From Nonomuraea coxensis DSM 45129 (GTDB taxonomy: Bacteria; Actinomycetota; Actinomycetes; Streptosporangiales; Streptosporangiaceae): 64,000 nucleotides of DNA. Made by a program: the position numbers and the translations under genes. The stretch's first letter is position 1; every line of letters starts with the position of its first letter. Of the stretch, positions 7,323 through 14,932 are shown piece after piece. The stretch spans positions 4,630,501 through 4,694,500 of the forward strand of contig NZ_CP068985.1 of the NCBI RefSeq assembly GCF_019397265.1. Direction: 5' to 3'. Below the pieces are notes generated by a model. The model was not told the DNA's origin. It did not search any database and worked only from the letters and a program-made list of their open reading frames with translations.

Positions 7323-7615
7323 CCATCCACCACCTCGCCCTCGCCACCGACTGGCACCACGCCACCCACACGGGGGAGTACCGCATCTCCACCCTCGGCC
7401 GCACCCTCGACGAGGAAGGCTTCATCCACTGCAGCCGCGACCTCGACCAGCTCCACGAAGTCCACCACCGCTACTACACCCACGTCACCGAACCCCTGCT
7501 CGTCCTCGACATCGACCCCACCGGGCTCGACATCCGCACCGAGAACGGCTACCCCCACCTCTACGGACCGCTACCCGTGACCGCCGTCACCCACGTCCGC
7601 CCCTACACCACCTGA
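7319..7615 (+). CDS. DUF952 domain protein
   Basis: 98 residues from the ATG that overlaps the GNAT stop. The DUF952 signatures are LGRTLDEEGFIHCSRDLDQL near the middle and LLVLDIDPTGLDIRTENG and YPHLYGPLPVTAVTHVRPY at the end. Its role is unknown, although the family resembles ADP-ribosyltransferase-like folds and often sits with acetyltransferases. It is probably co-expressed with the GNAT protein. Confidence 0.9.
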   Translation: MTIHHLALATDWHHATHTGEYRISTLGRTLDEEGFIHCSRDLDQLHEVHHRYYTHVTEPLLVLDIDPTGLDIRTENGYPHLYGPLPVTAVTHVRPYTT

Positions 7616-7645
7616 CCGCCCAGCAGCGGGGGAGAAGCACCCCAC

Positions 7646-8020
7646 ATGGACACCCGCACCGCCGCCCACCGATTCGCCGACACCTGGCAGCACGCCTGGA
7701 CCCACCACGACGTCCCCGCCATCACCGCCCTCTACCACGACGACGCCGTCCACACCAGCATGCCCTTCCGCCCCCCACACCACGGCAAAAAGGCCATCGC
7801 CGACTACATCACCTGGTCCTTTACCGGCGAGAGCGACCCCCACGTCACCTTCGCCACCCCCATCGTCGACGGCGACCGGGCCGCCATCGAATTCCGCGTC
7901 CACGCCCTCGACAACGGCCGCCCCGTCACCCTCGCAGGCTGCGTCTTCGCCCGCTTCGACCCCGACGGCCTCGCCACCGAGACCCGCGACTACTGGCACA
8001 CCACCGACGGCCACCACTGA
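7646..8020 (+). CDS. SnoaL-like NTF2 fold protein
   Basis: 124 residues. It reads as a nuclear transport factor 2-like domain: RFADTWQHAWTHHDVPAITA, YHDDAVHTSMPFRPPHHG, KKAIADYITWSF, AAIEFRVHALDNGRPVTLAG and FARFDPDGLATETRDYWH. GGGGGAG precedes the ATG at 7646. It lies 30 bases after the DUF952 gene and may be the third gene of that operon. Such proteins act as small hydrolases, cyclases or binding partners; no catalytic pair is obvious. Confidence 0.85.
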   Translation: MDTRTAAHRFADTWQHAWTHHDVPAITALYHDDAVHTSMPFRPPHHGKKAIADYITWSFTGESDPHVTFATPIVDGDRAAIEFRVHALDNGRPVTLAGCVFARFDPDGLATETRDYWHTTDGHH

Positions 8021-8122
8021 CCCGCACCCGCCCGCGCGACAACCAACCCCGGTCAGCACACCCCGTCAACACGGCACCCGCCGAGCGCCCCTGAGCGCCC
8101 CTGCCCCTGAACGCCCCTTACG

Positions 8123-8422
8123 TCAGCGAACCACCCGCAGCGACGCCCCACCCGCCGGACGCGCCGTCATCACCGGCGGCATCACCGGCGCCGCTTCGGC
8201 CATCGGAACGGGCGCCTGCGCCGGCTCCGCCGGCATCACCGGCATGGCCGGCCGCGGGCGTGCCATCTCTCGCGTCCGCTCCTGCGCGACCCGCTCCGCG
8301 CAGTCACCCCCGCAATAACCGTTCGTCAGGATCAGCCGCCCCCGCAGCGTCGTGTACGCCTCCTTACCGGAAGCGGGCAGAACCCCCTGACACACCGGGC
8401 ATAAAACAGACTCGGTCCCCAC
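8123..8422 (-). CDS. Small Cys-motif protein with Pro/Ala-rich tail
   Basis: 99 residues from a GTG with an AGAGGAG site. The N-terminal half holds two Cys pairs, CPVC near the start and CGGDC near residue 40, which could bind one zinc ion. The C-terminal half is low complexity, rich in Pro, Met and Ala (RPRPAMPVMPAEPAQAPVPM). No family is recognised. A longer frame reaches upstream, but the GTG with its strong ribosome site directly before GTESVLCPVC is the better start. Confidence 0.65.
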   Translation of the reverse strand: MGTESVLCPVCQGVLPASGKEAYTTLRGRLILTNGYCGGDCAERVAQERTREMARPRPAMPVMPAEPAQAPVPMAEAAPVMPPVMTARPAGGASLRVVR

Positions 8423-8547
8423 GTGCTGCTCCTCTCGCGGCGCGAATAGCAGGAGTTCCACCCTAAAGCCACACTCCCGCACAAGAACAGCTAATCAACA
8501 CAAGGTCAACCTCACCGTCAGGCCCCACCAGGGCGGATCCGCTCTAC

Positions 8548-8566
8548 TTGACATAATGTTCATTAT
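8548..8566 (+). promoter_or_regulatory. Promoter with inverted repeat in the spacer
   Basis: TTGACA (8548-8553), a perfect -35, runs directly into ATAATGTTCATTAT (8553-8566), an inverted repeat with six-base arms. An AT-rich operator between -35 and -10 is typical of repressed promoters. The -10 is weak (CAAACA, 8571-8576). The downstream gene starts at 8621. Confidence 0.6.
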
Positions 8567-8620
8567 CGAGCAAACACACATGTCCCGCATAAAGCCCACC
8601 ACACCGGGAAGACGCACCGC

Positions 8621-8875
8621 ATGTACCCCCTGGAGATCACGACCCCGAGCCTCATCGCGCTCACGGCCGTCATCACCGCAGCCGCCATCTGGCTCATCAT
8701 CCTCGCCGTGCGCCTGACCCAGCGGCCGCGTAACCGGCTCAACCCGAGCATCGATCTTGTCGACCAGGCTCGCGAACTCAAGTCCCTCGGCCAGATCCAG
8801 GAAGCCGTGTTCCTGGTACGCGGCGAGACCGGCATGAGCCAGCGGGCCGCCGCCCGGTTCGTCAACCGGCTGTGA
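8621..8875 (+). CDS. Membrane-anchored L7/L12 C-terminal-like small protein
   Basis: 84 residues. One N-terminal transmembrane helix (LIALTAVITAAAIWLIILAV) is followed by a short linker and a domain, LKSLGQIQEAVFLVRGETGM then SQRAAARFVNRL. This resembles the C-terminal domain of ribosomal protein L7/L12 (pattern K/Q-I-x-x-V-x-x-V-R-x-x-T-G-M/L), as seen in several small actinobacterial membrane proteins. Its role is unknown. The gene stands alone under the palindrome-bearing promoter at 8548, so it is probably conditionally expressed. The hairpin cluster at 8916 follows its stop by 40 bases. Confidence 0.7.
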   Translation: MYPLEITTPSLIALTAVITAAAIWLIILAVRLTQRPRNRLNPSIDLVDQARELKSLGQIQEAVFLVRGETGMSQRAAARFVNRL

Positions 8876-8915
8876 ACCTGGTTTGGCCGGGCCGCTCCCC
8901 GGTGACACTGGGTAA

Positions 8916-9020
8916 TGCCGGAAAATGACGCGATACCAGACAGAATGTGGGTTCTGTCTGGTATCGACCGTTTCGTACTTTTCTCCGGCATACGCCAGGA
9001 ACGACCGTTCCTGGCGTATG
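8916..9020. repeat. Two perfect 15-bp-stem hairpins with an outer stem
   Basis: Hairpin 1 pairs CGATACCAGACAGAA (8931-8945) with its exact complement at 8952-8966 around a six-base loop. Hairpin 2 pairs CATACGCCAGGAACG (8989-9003) with 9006-9020 around two bases. The arms resemble each other (ATAC..CAG..GAA), so the hairpins may be diverged copies. TGCCGGAAAA at 8916 can also pair with TTTTCTCCGGCA at 8979, enclosing hairpin 1. Hairpin 1 is followed by a U-rich stretch and could terminate the upstream gene; hairpin 2 is not explained by that. Confidence 0.85.
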
Positions 9021-9407
9021 TGCAGCGTCCGGTGCGTCTCCCACGCCGTCGCGCCTTCCCCTGAGCGTGTACGCGAGTCCCGTTCCCGCAGGCAGCCGAC
9101 AACCTGCACGCCGACTCCCCCACCACCTGGCACGTTCGGCCCACGCGCCGACACGCAGTGTCACGGCACAGTCCGGGCGTTGCCACTGACTGCCGGAGCG
9201 GCAGCCTTCGCTCCCCCACCGCATGCTCTTGGCTGCGCTCACTCGTGGTCCCTGCCATCGCGCCCGGCACGAACAGTTGATCAGGGTATGAGCCGCTGTC
9301 TTTCATGCCGCTGAGGAGTGTCAGGTGTTGGTTCGTTCGGGAGGGGCATGGTGAGGGGCCGGCCTCTCCCCTGCTTCGGCGCGTCGGGGGGCTCCGGTCG
9401 TGGATGC
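9021..9407. other. Non-coding stretch, no gene seen
   Basis: No frame on either strand has a consistent G/C third-position pattern, a ribosome site or a recognisable protein. The piece joins the hairpin cluster to the XRE-MurA promoter. It is close to the point where the + strand changes from C-rich to G-rich. Confidence 0.6.
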
Positions 9408-9423
9408 ATCTCATATGTGAGAT
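9408..9423. promoter_or_regulatory. Putative autoregulatory operator of the XRE-MurA gene
   Basis: ATCTCATATGTGAGAT has perfect six-base arms (ATCTCA/TGAGAT) and ends 13 bases before the ATG at 9437. No ribosome site separates it from the ATG, so it overlaps the core promoter of a possibly leaderless message. The XRE domain encoded just downstream is the natural candidate to bind it. Confidence 0.55.
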
Positions 9424-9436
9424 ATGGTCGGCTGTT

Positions 9437-10966
9437 ATGACAGATGATTACCTGGTACGGATCGGCCGGTTGATTCGGGATGCTCGGCAGCATCGTGGAT
9501 GGACGCAGTTGCAGCTGGCGGATGCGCTGGCGACGAGTCAGAGTGCGGTGAACCGGATCGAGCGGGGCAATCAGAACATCAGCCTTGAGATGATCGCCCG
9601 GATCGGTGAGGCGCTCGACAGTGAGATCGTGTCGCTGGGGTATGCGGGGCCGATGCATCTGCGGGTGGTGGGTGGCCGGCGGTTGTCGGGCAGCATTGAT
9701 GTCAAGACGTCGAAGAACGCGTGTGTGGCGTTGTTGTGTGCGTCGTTGCTGAATTCGGGGCGGACGATCCTGCGTAAGGTGGCGCGGATCGAGGAGGTCT
9801 ACCGGATTCTGGAGGTGCTGGCCTCGATCGGGGTGCGGGCGCGGTGGATCAACGAGGGCAGTGATCTGGAGATCGTGCCGCCGGCTCGGCTGGAGCTGGA
9901 GGCGATGGACACCGAGGCGGCGCGGCGTACTCGGAGTGTGATCATGTTCTTGGGTCCGTTGATGCATCGGACGGAGCAGTTCCGGATCCCGTACGCGGGG
10001 GGTTGTGATCTGGGGACGCGGACGGTGCAGCCGCACATGTCGGCGTTGCGGCATTTCGGGCTGGACATTACGGCGACGGGTGGGTTCTATCACGCGCGGG
10101 TGGATGGGTCGGCGGCGCCGTCGCGGCCGATCGTTCTGACGGAGCGGGGTGACACGGTGACGGAGAATGCGCTGCTGGCGGCGGCGCGTCATGACGGTGT
10201 CACGGTGATCCGTAACGCTTCGTCGAACTACATGGTGCAGGATCTGTGCTTCTTCCTGGAGGAGCTGGGTGTCCGGGTGGAGGGGGTGGGGACGACGACG
10301 CTGACGGTGCATGGGGTGCCGGTGATCGAGCGGGATGTGGACTACTCCCCCAGTGAGGATCCGGTGGAGGCGATGAGTCTGCTGGCGGCGGCGGTGGTGA
10401 CGTCGTCGGAGCTGACGATCTGCCGGGTGCCGGTGGAGTTCCTGGAGATCGAGCTGGCGGTTCTGGAGGAGATGGGGCTGGACTGTGATCGGGGGCCGGA
10501 GTATCGGGCGGCGAACGGGCGTACGCGGCTGGTGGATCTGACGGTGCGGCCGTCGAAGCTGGTCTCCCCGATCGACAAGATCCACCCGATGCCGTTCCCG
10601 GGGCTGAACATCGACAATGTGCCGTTCTTCGCGGCGATCGCGGCGTCGGCTCAGGGGTCGACGTTGATTCATGACTGGGTGTACGACAATCGGGCGATTT
10701 ATCTGACGGAGCTGACGCGGCTGGGGGCGTCGGTGAAGTTGCTGGATCCGCATCGGGTGCTGGTGGAGGGGCCGACGCGGTGGCGTAGTGCGGAGATGAT
10801 GTGTCCTCCGGCGTTGCGGCCGGCGGTGGTGGTGCTGCTGGCGATGATGGCGGCGGAGGGGACGTCGGTGTTGCGGAACGTGTACGTGATCAACCGGGGG
10901 TATGAGGATCTGGCGGAGCGGTTGAATGCGTTGGGGGCGCGGATCGAGACGTTCCGCGACATCTGA
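9437..10966 (+). CDS. XRE helix-turn-helix fused to MurA-like enolpyruvyl transferase
   Basis: 509 residues. Residues about 8-65 are an XRE domain (RLIRDARQHRGWTQLQLADA, SQSAVNRIERGNQNISLEM). Residues 75-509 are an EPSP synthase/MurA fold: SKNACVALL carries the Lys-Asn pair equal to E. coli MurA Lys22-Asn23, and YAGGCDLGTRTVQPH holds Cys190 in the place of the catalytic, fosfomycin-target Cys115. ERGDTVTENALLAAARHDG and DKIHPMPFPGLNIDN follow. MurA joins phosphoenolpyruvate to UDP-GlcNAc, the first step of peptidoglycan synthesis. The fusion is known in actinobacteria but its role is unclear: a sugar-nucleotide-sensing regulator or a self-controlled second MurA. The ATG chosen starts the XRE domain; a longer upstream frame is non-coding. 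Confidence 0.92.
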   Translation: MTDDYLVRIGRLIRDARQHRGWTQLQLADALATSQSAVNRIERGNQNISLEMIARIGEALDSEIVSLGYAGPMHLRVVGGRRLSGSIDVKTSKNACVALLCASLLNSGRTILRKVARIEEVYRILEVLASIGVRARWINEGSDLEIVPPARLELEAMDTEAARRTRSVIMFLGPLMHRTEQFRIPYAGGCDLGTRTVQPHMSALRHFGLDITATGGFYHARVDGSAAPSRPIVLTERGDTVTENALLAAARHDGVTVIRNASSNYMVQDLCFFLEELGVRVEGVGTTTLTVHGVPVIERDVDYSPSEDPVEAMSLLAAAVVTSSELTICRVPVEFLEIELAVLEEMGLDCDRGPEYRAANGRTRLVDLTVRPSKLVSPIDKIHPMPFPGLNIDNVPFFAAIAASAQGSTLIHDWVYDNRAIYLTELTRLGASVKLLDPHRVLVEGPTRWRSAEMMCPPALRPAVVVLLAMMAAEGTSVLRNVYVINRGYEDLAERLNALGARIETFRDI

Positions 10967-11010
10967 GGTGGCGCGGCGTCTGAGGCGTGGCGGCGTCTGA
11001 GGCGGCGCGC
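10960..11010 (+). repeat. Three 17-bp tandem repeats over a stop codon
   Basis: The 17-base units CATCTGAGGTGGCGCGG, CGTCTGAGGCGTGGCGG and CGTCTGAGGCGGCGCGC lie head to tail. The first contains the TGA of the XRE-MurA gene. They show local duplication of the gene end into the intergenic space. Confidence 0.85.
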
Positions 11011-11106
11011 GTTTTCGTCGGTGGGGTCGGTTACGGTCGGGGGTGATCGGGTGGCCCGTGCGGCGTGAGCGTTCGTGCGGGCGTCGGCTGTGGAGGGGGT
11101 TGGCGG

Positions 11107-12129
11107 GTGCGGCCTGCGGAGCTCGAGCGGTTGACGGTGGTGGAGGCGGCTGACCGTTATGTGGAGCTGGTGCGGGCGCGGACGGTGACGGGGGGTTTGT
11201 CGGCGTCGACGGCTGAGGTGTACGCGCGGGACGTGGCGACGCTGGTGGAGCTGGCGGGGGCGGATCGGGTGCTGGACGATCTGACGGGCGAGGACGTGGA
11301 CGCGGTGTTGCTGGCGTTCGCGCGTAAGCCTGACGGCCGCTCCCCCGCCGGGTCGGGGGGCGGGGGGCAGTCGCCGTCGTCGCAGGCGCGGTTTCGCCGG
11401 TCGGTGTCGGCGTTGTTCAAGCATGCGGCGCTGGTGGGGTGGGTGCAGGTCAATCCGATGCTGCATGCGACGGTGACGGCGAAGGAGCGGGGCGGGTTGC
11501 GTCCGCATCGGCGGGCGTTGACGCGGGAGCAGGCGCAGGGGCTGATCGGGGCGGCGCGGCGGCTGCCGGAGGAGCCGGTGGGAGCGGGCAAGCGGCGTGA
11601 TCAGCGTACGGAGTTGCGTGACGGGCTGATCGTGTTGCTGCTGGCGACGGTGGGTCCGCGGGTGTCGGAGCTGACGCGGGCGAATGTGGAGGATTTCTTC
11701 ACCAACGGCGGGGTGCGTTATTGGCGGATCTTCGGCAAGGGCGGGCGTACGCGGGATGTGCCGTTGCCGGATGACGTGGCGCGGGTGTTGCAGGCGTACC
11801 TGGAGCGGGGCCGGTCCGCGGGGGTGGAGGAGAAGGCGTTGCTGCTGTCGTGGCGGGGGCGGCGGCTGGCGCGGGGCGATGTGCAGGCGGTGATCGACCG
11901 GGTGCTGGCGCGGGTGGATCCGGATCGGCGGCGGTCGGTGACGCCGCACGGGTTGCGGCACACGACGGCGACGCATCTGCTGGCCGAGGCGGTGGACATG
12001 GATGCGGTGCGGCGGGTGCTGGGGCACAGTGATCTGTCGACGCTGGGGCGTTACCGGGACGAGTTGCCGGGTGAGCTGGAGGTGGCGATGCGGACGCATC
12101 CGCTGCTGCGGGGTGAGGGGTCCGGTTAG
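11107..12129 (+). CDS. Tyrosine recombinase (XerC/integrase type)
   Basis: 340 residues from a GTG with a GGAGGGGG site; a start 14 codons upstream is possible. The N-terminal 130 residues are a core-binding SAM-like domain. The catalytic domain has every active residue: Arg185 (TVGPRVSELT), Lys211 (FGKGGRTRD), His281 and Arg284 (HGLRHTTATH), His307 (LGHSDLSTL) and the nucleophile Tyr316 (GRYRDEL). The protein should cut and rejoin DNA at specific sites. It is not XerC/D in the strict sense: the LGHSDLST box is standard but the spacer is Gly/Ser-rich (SPAGSGGGGQSP). No attachment site was proven; nearby inverted repeats at 8931-9020 are candidates. Its stop overlaps that of YkvA, tail to tail. 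Confidence 0.92.
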   Translation: MRPAELERLTVVEAADRYVELVRARTVTGGLSASTAEVYARDVATLVELAGADRVLDDLTGEDVDAVLLAFARKPDGRSPAGSGGGGQSPSSQARFRRSVSALFKHAALVGWVQVNPMLHATVTAKERGGLRPHRRALTREQAQGLIGAARRLPEEPVGAGKRRDQRTELRDGLIVLLLATVGPRVSELTRANVEDFFTNGGVRYWRIFGKGGRTRDVPLPDDVARVLQAYLERGRSAGVEEKALLLSWRGRRLARGDVQAVIDRVLARVDPDRRRSVTPHGLRHTTATHLLAEAVDMDAVRRVLGHSDLSTLGRYRDELPGELEVAMRTHPLLRGEGSG

Positions 12130-12557
12130 CGGGGGGTGGTGGGGGGTTTGTCGAGGCCGGTCAGCCTGGCCAGGGTGGCGAGGCCGTCGTCGGTGCCCGG
12201 CCAGTGCCGGCGCACCGCCTGCGGGCCGGCGCGGCGGACCACGGAACGCAGTACGGCGATGACGATGATGGCGTCGTCGGCGTAGCCGAGGACGGGGATG
12301 AAGTCGGGCACCAGGTCGAACGGCAGGACCAGGTAGGCCAGCAGCAGTGCGAGCCGCACGCGCACGCCGCGTGGGAGGGTGGGGTCGGCGGCCAGGCGGC
12401 GTACCAGGCGCAGCACGTCGGGCAGCAGTCGCAGCGCCTCGCGCAGGAGTGTGCCGTGGGGCCGCAGGATCGCGAGCGTGCCGATCAGCGCCAGCCAGGC
12501 GACCAGCAGTGCGGCCGTGACCCCGATCAGCAGGTCCCATTCCCATGATCCGGTCAT
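12126..12557 (-). CDS. YkvA family (DUF1232) membrane protein
   Basis: 143 residues. An N-terminal membrane helix (LLIGVTAALLVAWLALIGTL) is followed by the DUF1232 signature LAYLVLPFDLVPDFIPVLGY with ADDAIIVIAVLRSVVRRAG. The conserved DLIPDF-like motif is intact. The biological role of the family is not established. The gene runs against the recombinase and their stop codons overlap. Confidence 0.92.
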   Translation of the reverse strand: MTGSWEWDLLIGVTAALLVAWLALIGTLAILRPHGTLLREALRLLPDVLRLVRRLAADPTLPRGVRVRLALLLAYLVLPFDLVPDFIPVLGYADDAIIVIAVLRSVVRRAGPQAVRRHWPGTDDGLATLARLTGLDKPPTTPR

Positions 12558-12611
12558 GTCTGCTCGCTCTCCCCTGGCGTCCGGCTCAGCGCTCCGTTTC
12601 GTGCGTGATCG

Positions 12612-12941
12612 TCAATTGTTTCGTGTCGGGGAACCGGAGGGGCAGAACTCGGCGTGGATCACGGTCTTGGCCATGTCGAGCGAGTTGTGCCGGCCGTAGC
12701 GGTCGATGTTGATGTTGGTGGTGATCATGCGTTTGGCGTCCCGGGTGCCCATCGCGAAGGAGAACCCGCCGGTGATGCCCCAGACCTTCACCCCGCACGA
12801 CGGCTGCCAGGAGAAGACGCCGGTGCCGTACGTGGTGCTGGGGGTCCAGGTGTCTTTCCAGCCGGGACCCGGACGTCCGGGCACGCCGGGATCGGCCGTG
12901 ACCTGGCCCTGGAAGCCGGGCAACCGCGCGCCGCTCGTCAT
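12612..12941 (-). CDS. Hypothetical small protein after an SDR remnant
   Basis: 109 residues with strong G/C third-position bias. It begins with a Gly/Pro-rich stretch (LPGFQGQVTADPGVPGRPGP) and continues with SWQPSCGVKVWGITGGFSF and GRHNSLDMAKTVIHAEFCP; two Cys could pair in an exported protein. No signal peptide is seen, which suggests the N-terminus was lost. The ATG overlaps the TGA of the SDR fragment at 12938. No family is recognised. Confidence 0.5.
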   Translation of the reverse strand: MTSGARLPGFQGQVTADPGVPGRPGPGWKDTWTPSTTYGTGVFSWQPSCGVKVWGITGGFSFAMGTRDAKRMITTNINIDRYGRHNSLDMAKTVIHAEFCPSGSPTRNN

Positions 12942-13018
12942 GTGCGCGGGCCCAGGAACAGGCCGCCGCTGGCGTCGATGACCTGGCCGGTGATCCAGCG
13001 GGCGTCGTCGTCGCGGCC
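12938..13018 (-). pseudogene. C-terminal fragment of a short-chain dehydrogenase (SDR)
   Basis: About 27 codons encode DDARWITGQVIDASGGLFLG, the standard end of an SDR oxidoreductase (substrate loop and final strand). The Rossmann part with the TGxxxGxG motif is missing and upstream sequence belongs to another gene on the other strand. It is one half of a deletion scar with its partner at 13019-13198. Confidence 0.75.
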
Positions 13019-13198
13019 TGCGGCCGCTACCGGGGCGCGAACCGGTGGCTGCCGCTGCTCGCCGGGATGTGGTTCCCGGTGACGATGGTGGCCCAGATCT
13101 TCGGCGGCTCCACGGTCTCGGTGTACGTCAGCGCGGCGTGGCTGCTCGGCGCGCACGCCCATCTCGGCCTGCGTCTCGCCGCCCGCCCCGCTGTCTGA
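13019..13198 (+). pseudogene. C-terminal fragment of a membrane protein
   Basis: A frame with no start codon reads RYRGANRWLPLLAGMWFPVT, MVAQIFGGSTVSVYVSAAWL and LGAHAHLGLRLAARPAV before a TGA. Third positions are nearly all G/C and two hydrophobic helices are evident. Only the end of a membrane protein gene remains. It meets the SDR fragment head to head at about 13018. Confidence 0.65.
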
Positions 13199-13462
13199 GG
13201 CGCGCCGTGGTCCCGGGGTCGTAGGTCCAAGGTCCCGGATCATGCCCGCCCAGCGTCCGATGCCGCCGGTTCCGGCGAGCGGCATGATCGGAGCCCGGAC
13301 AGCGCGGGACGCGCGGGGAGGGAGGAGCGATGACCGGACCGGACGGGCCGAGCCCGGGTGCGGCCCATCCCAGCGCGCTGAAGGGGTGTGCCAACAAATG
13401 TCCGCCGATGCCGGTGCAGCCATGACAGGCCACTGGACCCATCACGGACGAAAGGCACATCC

Positions 13463-14908
13463 ATGTCCCCACACCAGTCCCCGGCCCGCGGCCGGAGGCC
13501 GGGCTGGAGCCTCGCGCTGCTCGCGCTCGGGCATCTGATCATCAGTCTCGATTTCACCATCATCTTCGTGGCCCTGCCCGACATCGCGGCCGATGTCGGG
13601 TTCACGCCGCACACCCTGCCGTGGGTGGTCACCGCGTACGCCGTCCTGTACGGAGGTTTCCTGCTGTTCGGCGGCCGGCTTTCCGACCTGATGGGACGCC
13701 GGCGCATGTTCGTGCTCGGCATGACGCTGTACGGTGTGGCCTCCCTGCTGGGCGGCCTGGCCACGGTGCCGGCGGTGCTGCTGGCCGCGCGCGCCCTGCA
13801 GGGTCTCGCCGGCGCGGTGCTGTTCCCGGCGGTGCTGGCCCTGGTCAACACCGCGTTCGCCGAGGGCAGGGAACGCAACCGCGCGCTGACCGTCTGGGCC
13901 ATGGCGGGCGCCGGCGGGCTCACCGCGGGCGCCCTGGCCGGCGGGGTGCTCACTCAGACGCTCGGCTGGCAGGCCGTGTTCTACGTCAACGTCCCGCTGG
14001 CCGTCGCCGGCGCCGCCGCCGCGTTCGCCCTGCTGCCCCCCGACGGCCCTGTCACCCGGGGGAGCGTCGACGTGCCCGGAGCCCTGACCGGCACCGCGGG
14101 CATCACGATGCTGATCTTCGCGGTCGCGCATGGCAGCGAGGCCGGCTGGGCGCGGACCGAGGTGATCGCCTCGGCTGTCGCCGCGGTGGTCCTGCTGGCC
14201 ACGTTCCTGCTCGTCCAGGCCCGCGGGCGGACGCCGCTGATGCCGCTGCGGCTGTTCCGCAACCGGGCGCTCAGCGGAGCGATCATGGTCATTCTCGTGT
14301 TCGGGCTGACGATGCAGGCCGTGCCGTACTTCCTGACTCTCTACTTCCAGGACGTCCTCGGACTGAACGCCCTGGAGACCGGGCTGGCGTTCCTCGGCCC
14401 GACCCTGTCGATCACGGCCGGGAACTTCCTCAGCGAGCGGCTGAACCATCGTTTCGGCACCCGCAGGACGCTTCTCGCCGGCATCGTCGTCAACGCCGTG
14501 GGCGCCGCGCTCCTGGCGCCGGGCATGCAGGCGGACGGGTCCGTCCTCACCGTCCTGGCCGGGGTCGTCGTCATCGGCCTGGGCATGGGCATCACGTACG
14601 AGGCCATGTGGATCGCCGCCGGCACCGGCGTCCCGGCCGGCGAACAGGGCCTCGCCTCCGGGGTGGCCTCCACCGCGCTGCAGGTCGGGACGGCCGCGGG
14701 GCTGGCGGTTCTGGTGGCCGTCGCCAACGCCGGCATCGAAGGGCTGTCCGGTCAGGCGCTGCGCGCGGCCTCCGCAGAAGGGATGCGCGTCGCCGTCCAC
14801 GTCCTGGGCGCCGTCATGCTGACGGCCGTCCTGGCCGCTCTCAGGCTCCCCGGTGCGCGTGCCGGGTCCCGGCCCGCGCCGGACCCGGAAACCGCGTCCG
14901 TCCCGTGA
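13463..14908 (+). CDS. MFS exporter of the DHA2 (EmrB/QacA) type
   Basis: 481 residues starting at the ATG before SPHQSPARGRR, with GAAAGG upstream; a longer frame starts 25 codons earlier without a ribosome site. Fourteen hydrophobic helices are expected. Motifs of the 14-helix proton antiporters are visible: SLDFTIIFVALPDIAADVGF in helix 1 (motif D1-like), GGRLSDLMGRRRMFVLG (motif A) and AMAGAGGLTAGALAGGVLTQ (motif C region). The likely role is export of a drug or metabolite. No regulator is adjacent. A strong hairpin follows the stop. Confidence 0.92.
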   Translation: MSPHQSPARGRRPGWSLALLALGHLIISLDFTIIFVALPDIAADVGFTPHTLPWVVTAYAVLYGGFLLFGGRLSDLMGRRRMFVLGMTLYGVASLLGGLATVPAVLLAARALQGLAGAVLFPAVLALVNTAFAEGRERNRALTVWAMAGAGGLTAGALAGGVLTQTLGWQAVFYVNVPLAVAGAAAAFALLPPDGPVTRGSVDVPGALTGTAGITMLIFAVAHGSEAGWARTEVIASAVAAVVLLATFLLVQARGRTPLMPLRLFRNRALSGAIMVILVFGLTMQAVPYFLTLYFQDVLGLNALETGLAFLGPTLSITAGNFLSERLNHRFGTRRTLLAGIVVNAVGAALLAPGMQADGSVLTVLAGVVVIGLGMGITYEAMWIAAGTGVPAGEQGLASGVASTALQVGTAAGLAVLVAVANAGIEGLSGQALRAASAEGMRVAVHVLGAVMLTAVLAALRLPGARAGSRPAPDPETASVP

Positions 14909-14932
14909 GCATCGGCGGCGCCTGAGCCGGCG

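Noticed and set aside
8931..9020. The hairpins as terminal inverted repeats of an insertion sequence
   Set aside because: They are only tens of bases apart, with no transposase between them and no target duplication around them.
9305..9436. A 44-codon N-terminal extension of the XRE-MurA protein
   Set aside because: The extension has no coding bias, crosses the promoter palindrome, and the XRE domain starts naturally at the ATG 9437.
10699..12546. A 615-codon minus-strand frame across the recombinase and MurA-like genes
   Set aside because: Composed of Arg/His/Pro/Gln runs antisense to genes with full catalytic motifs.
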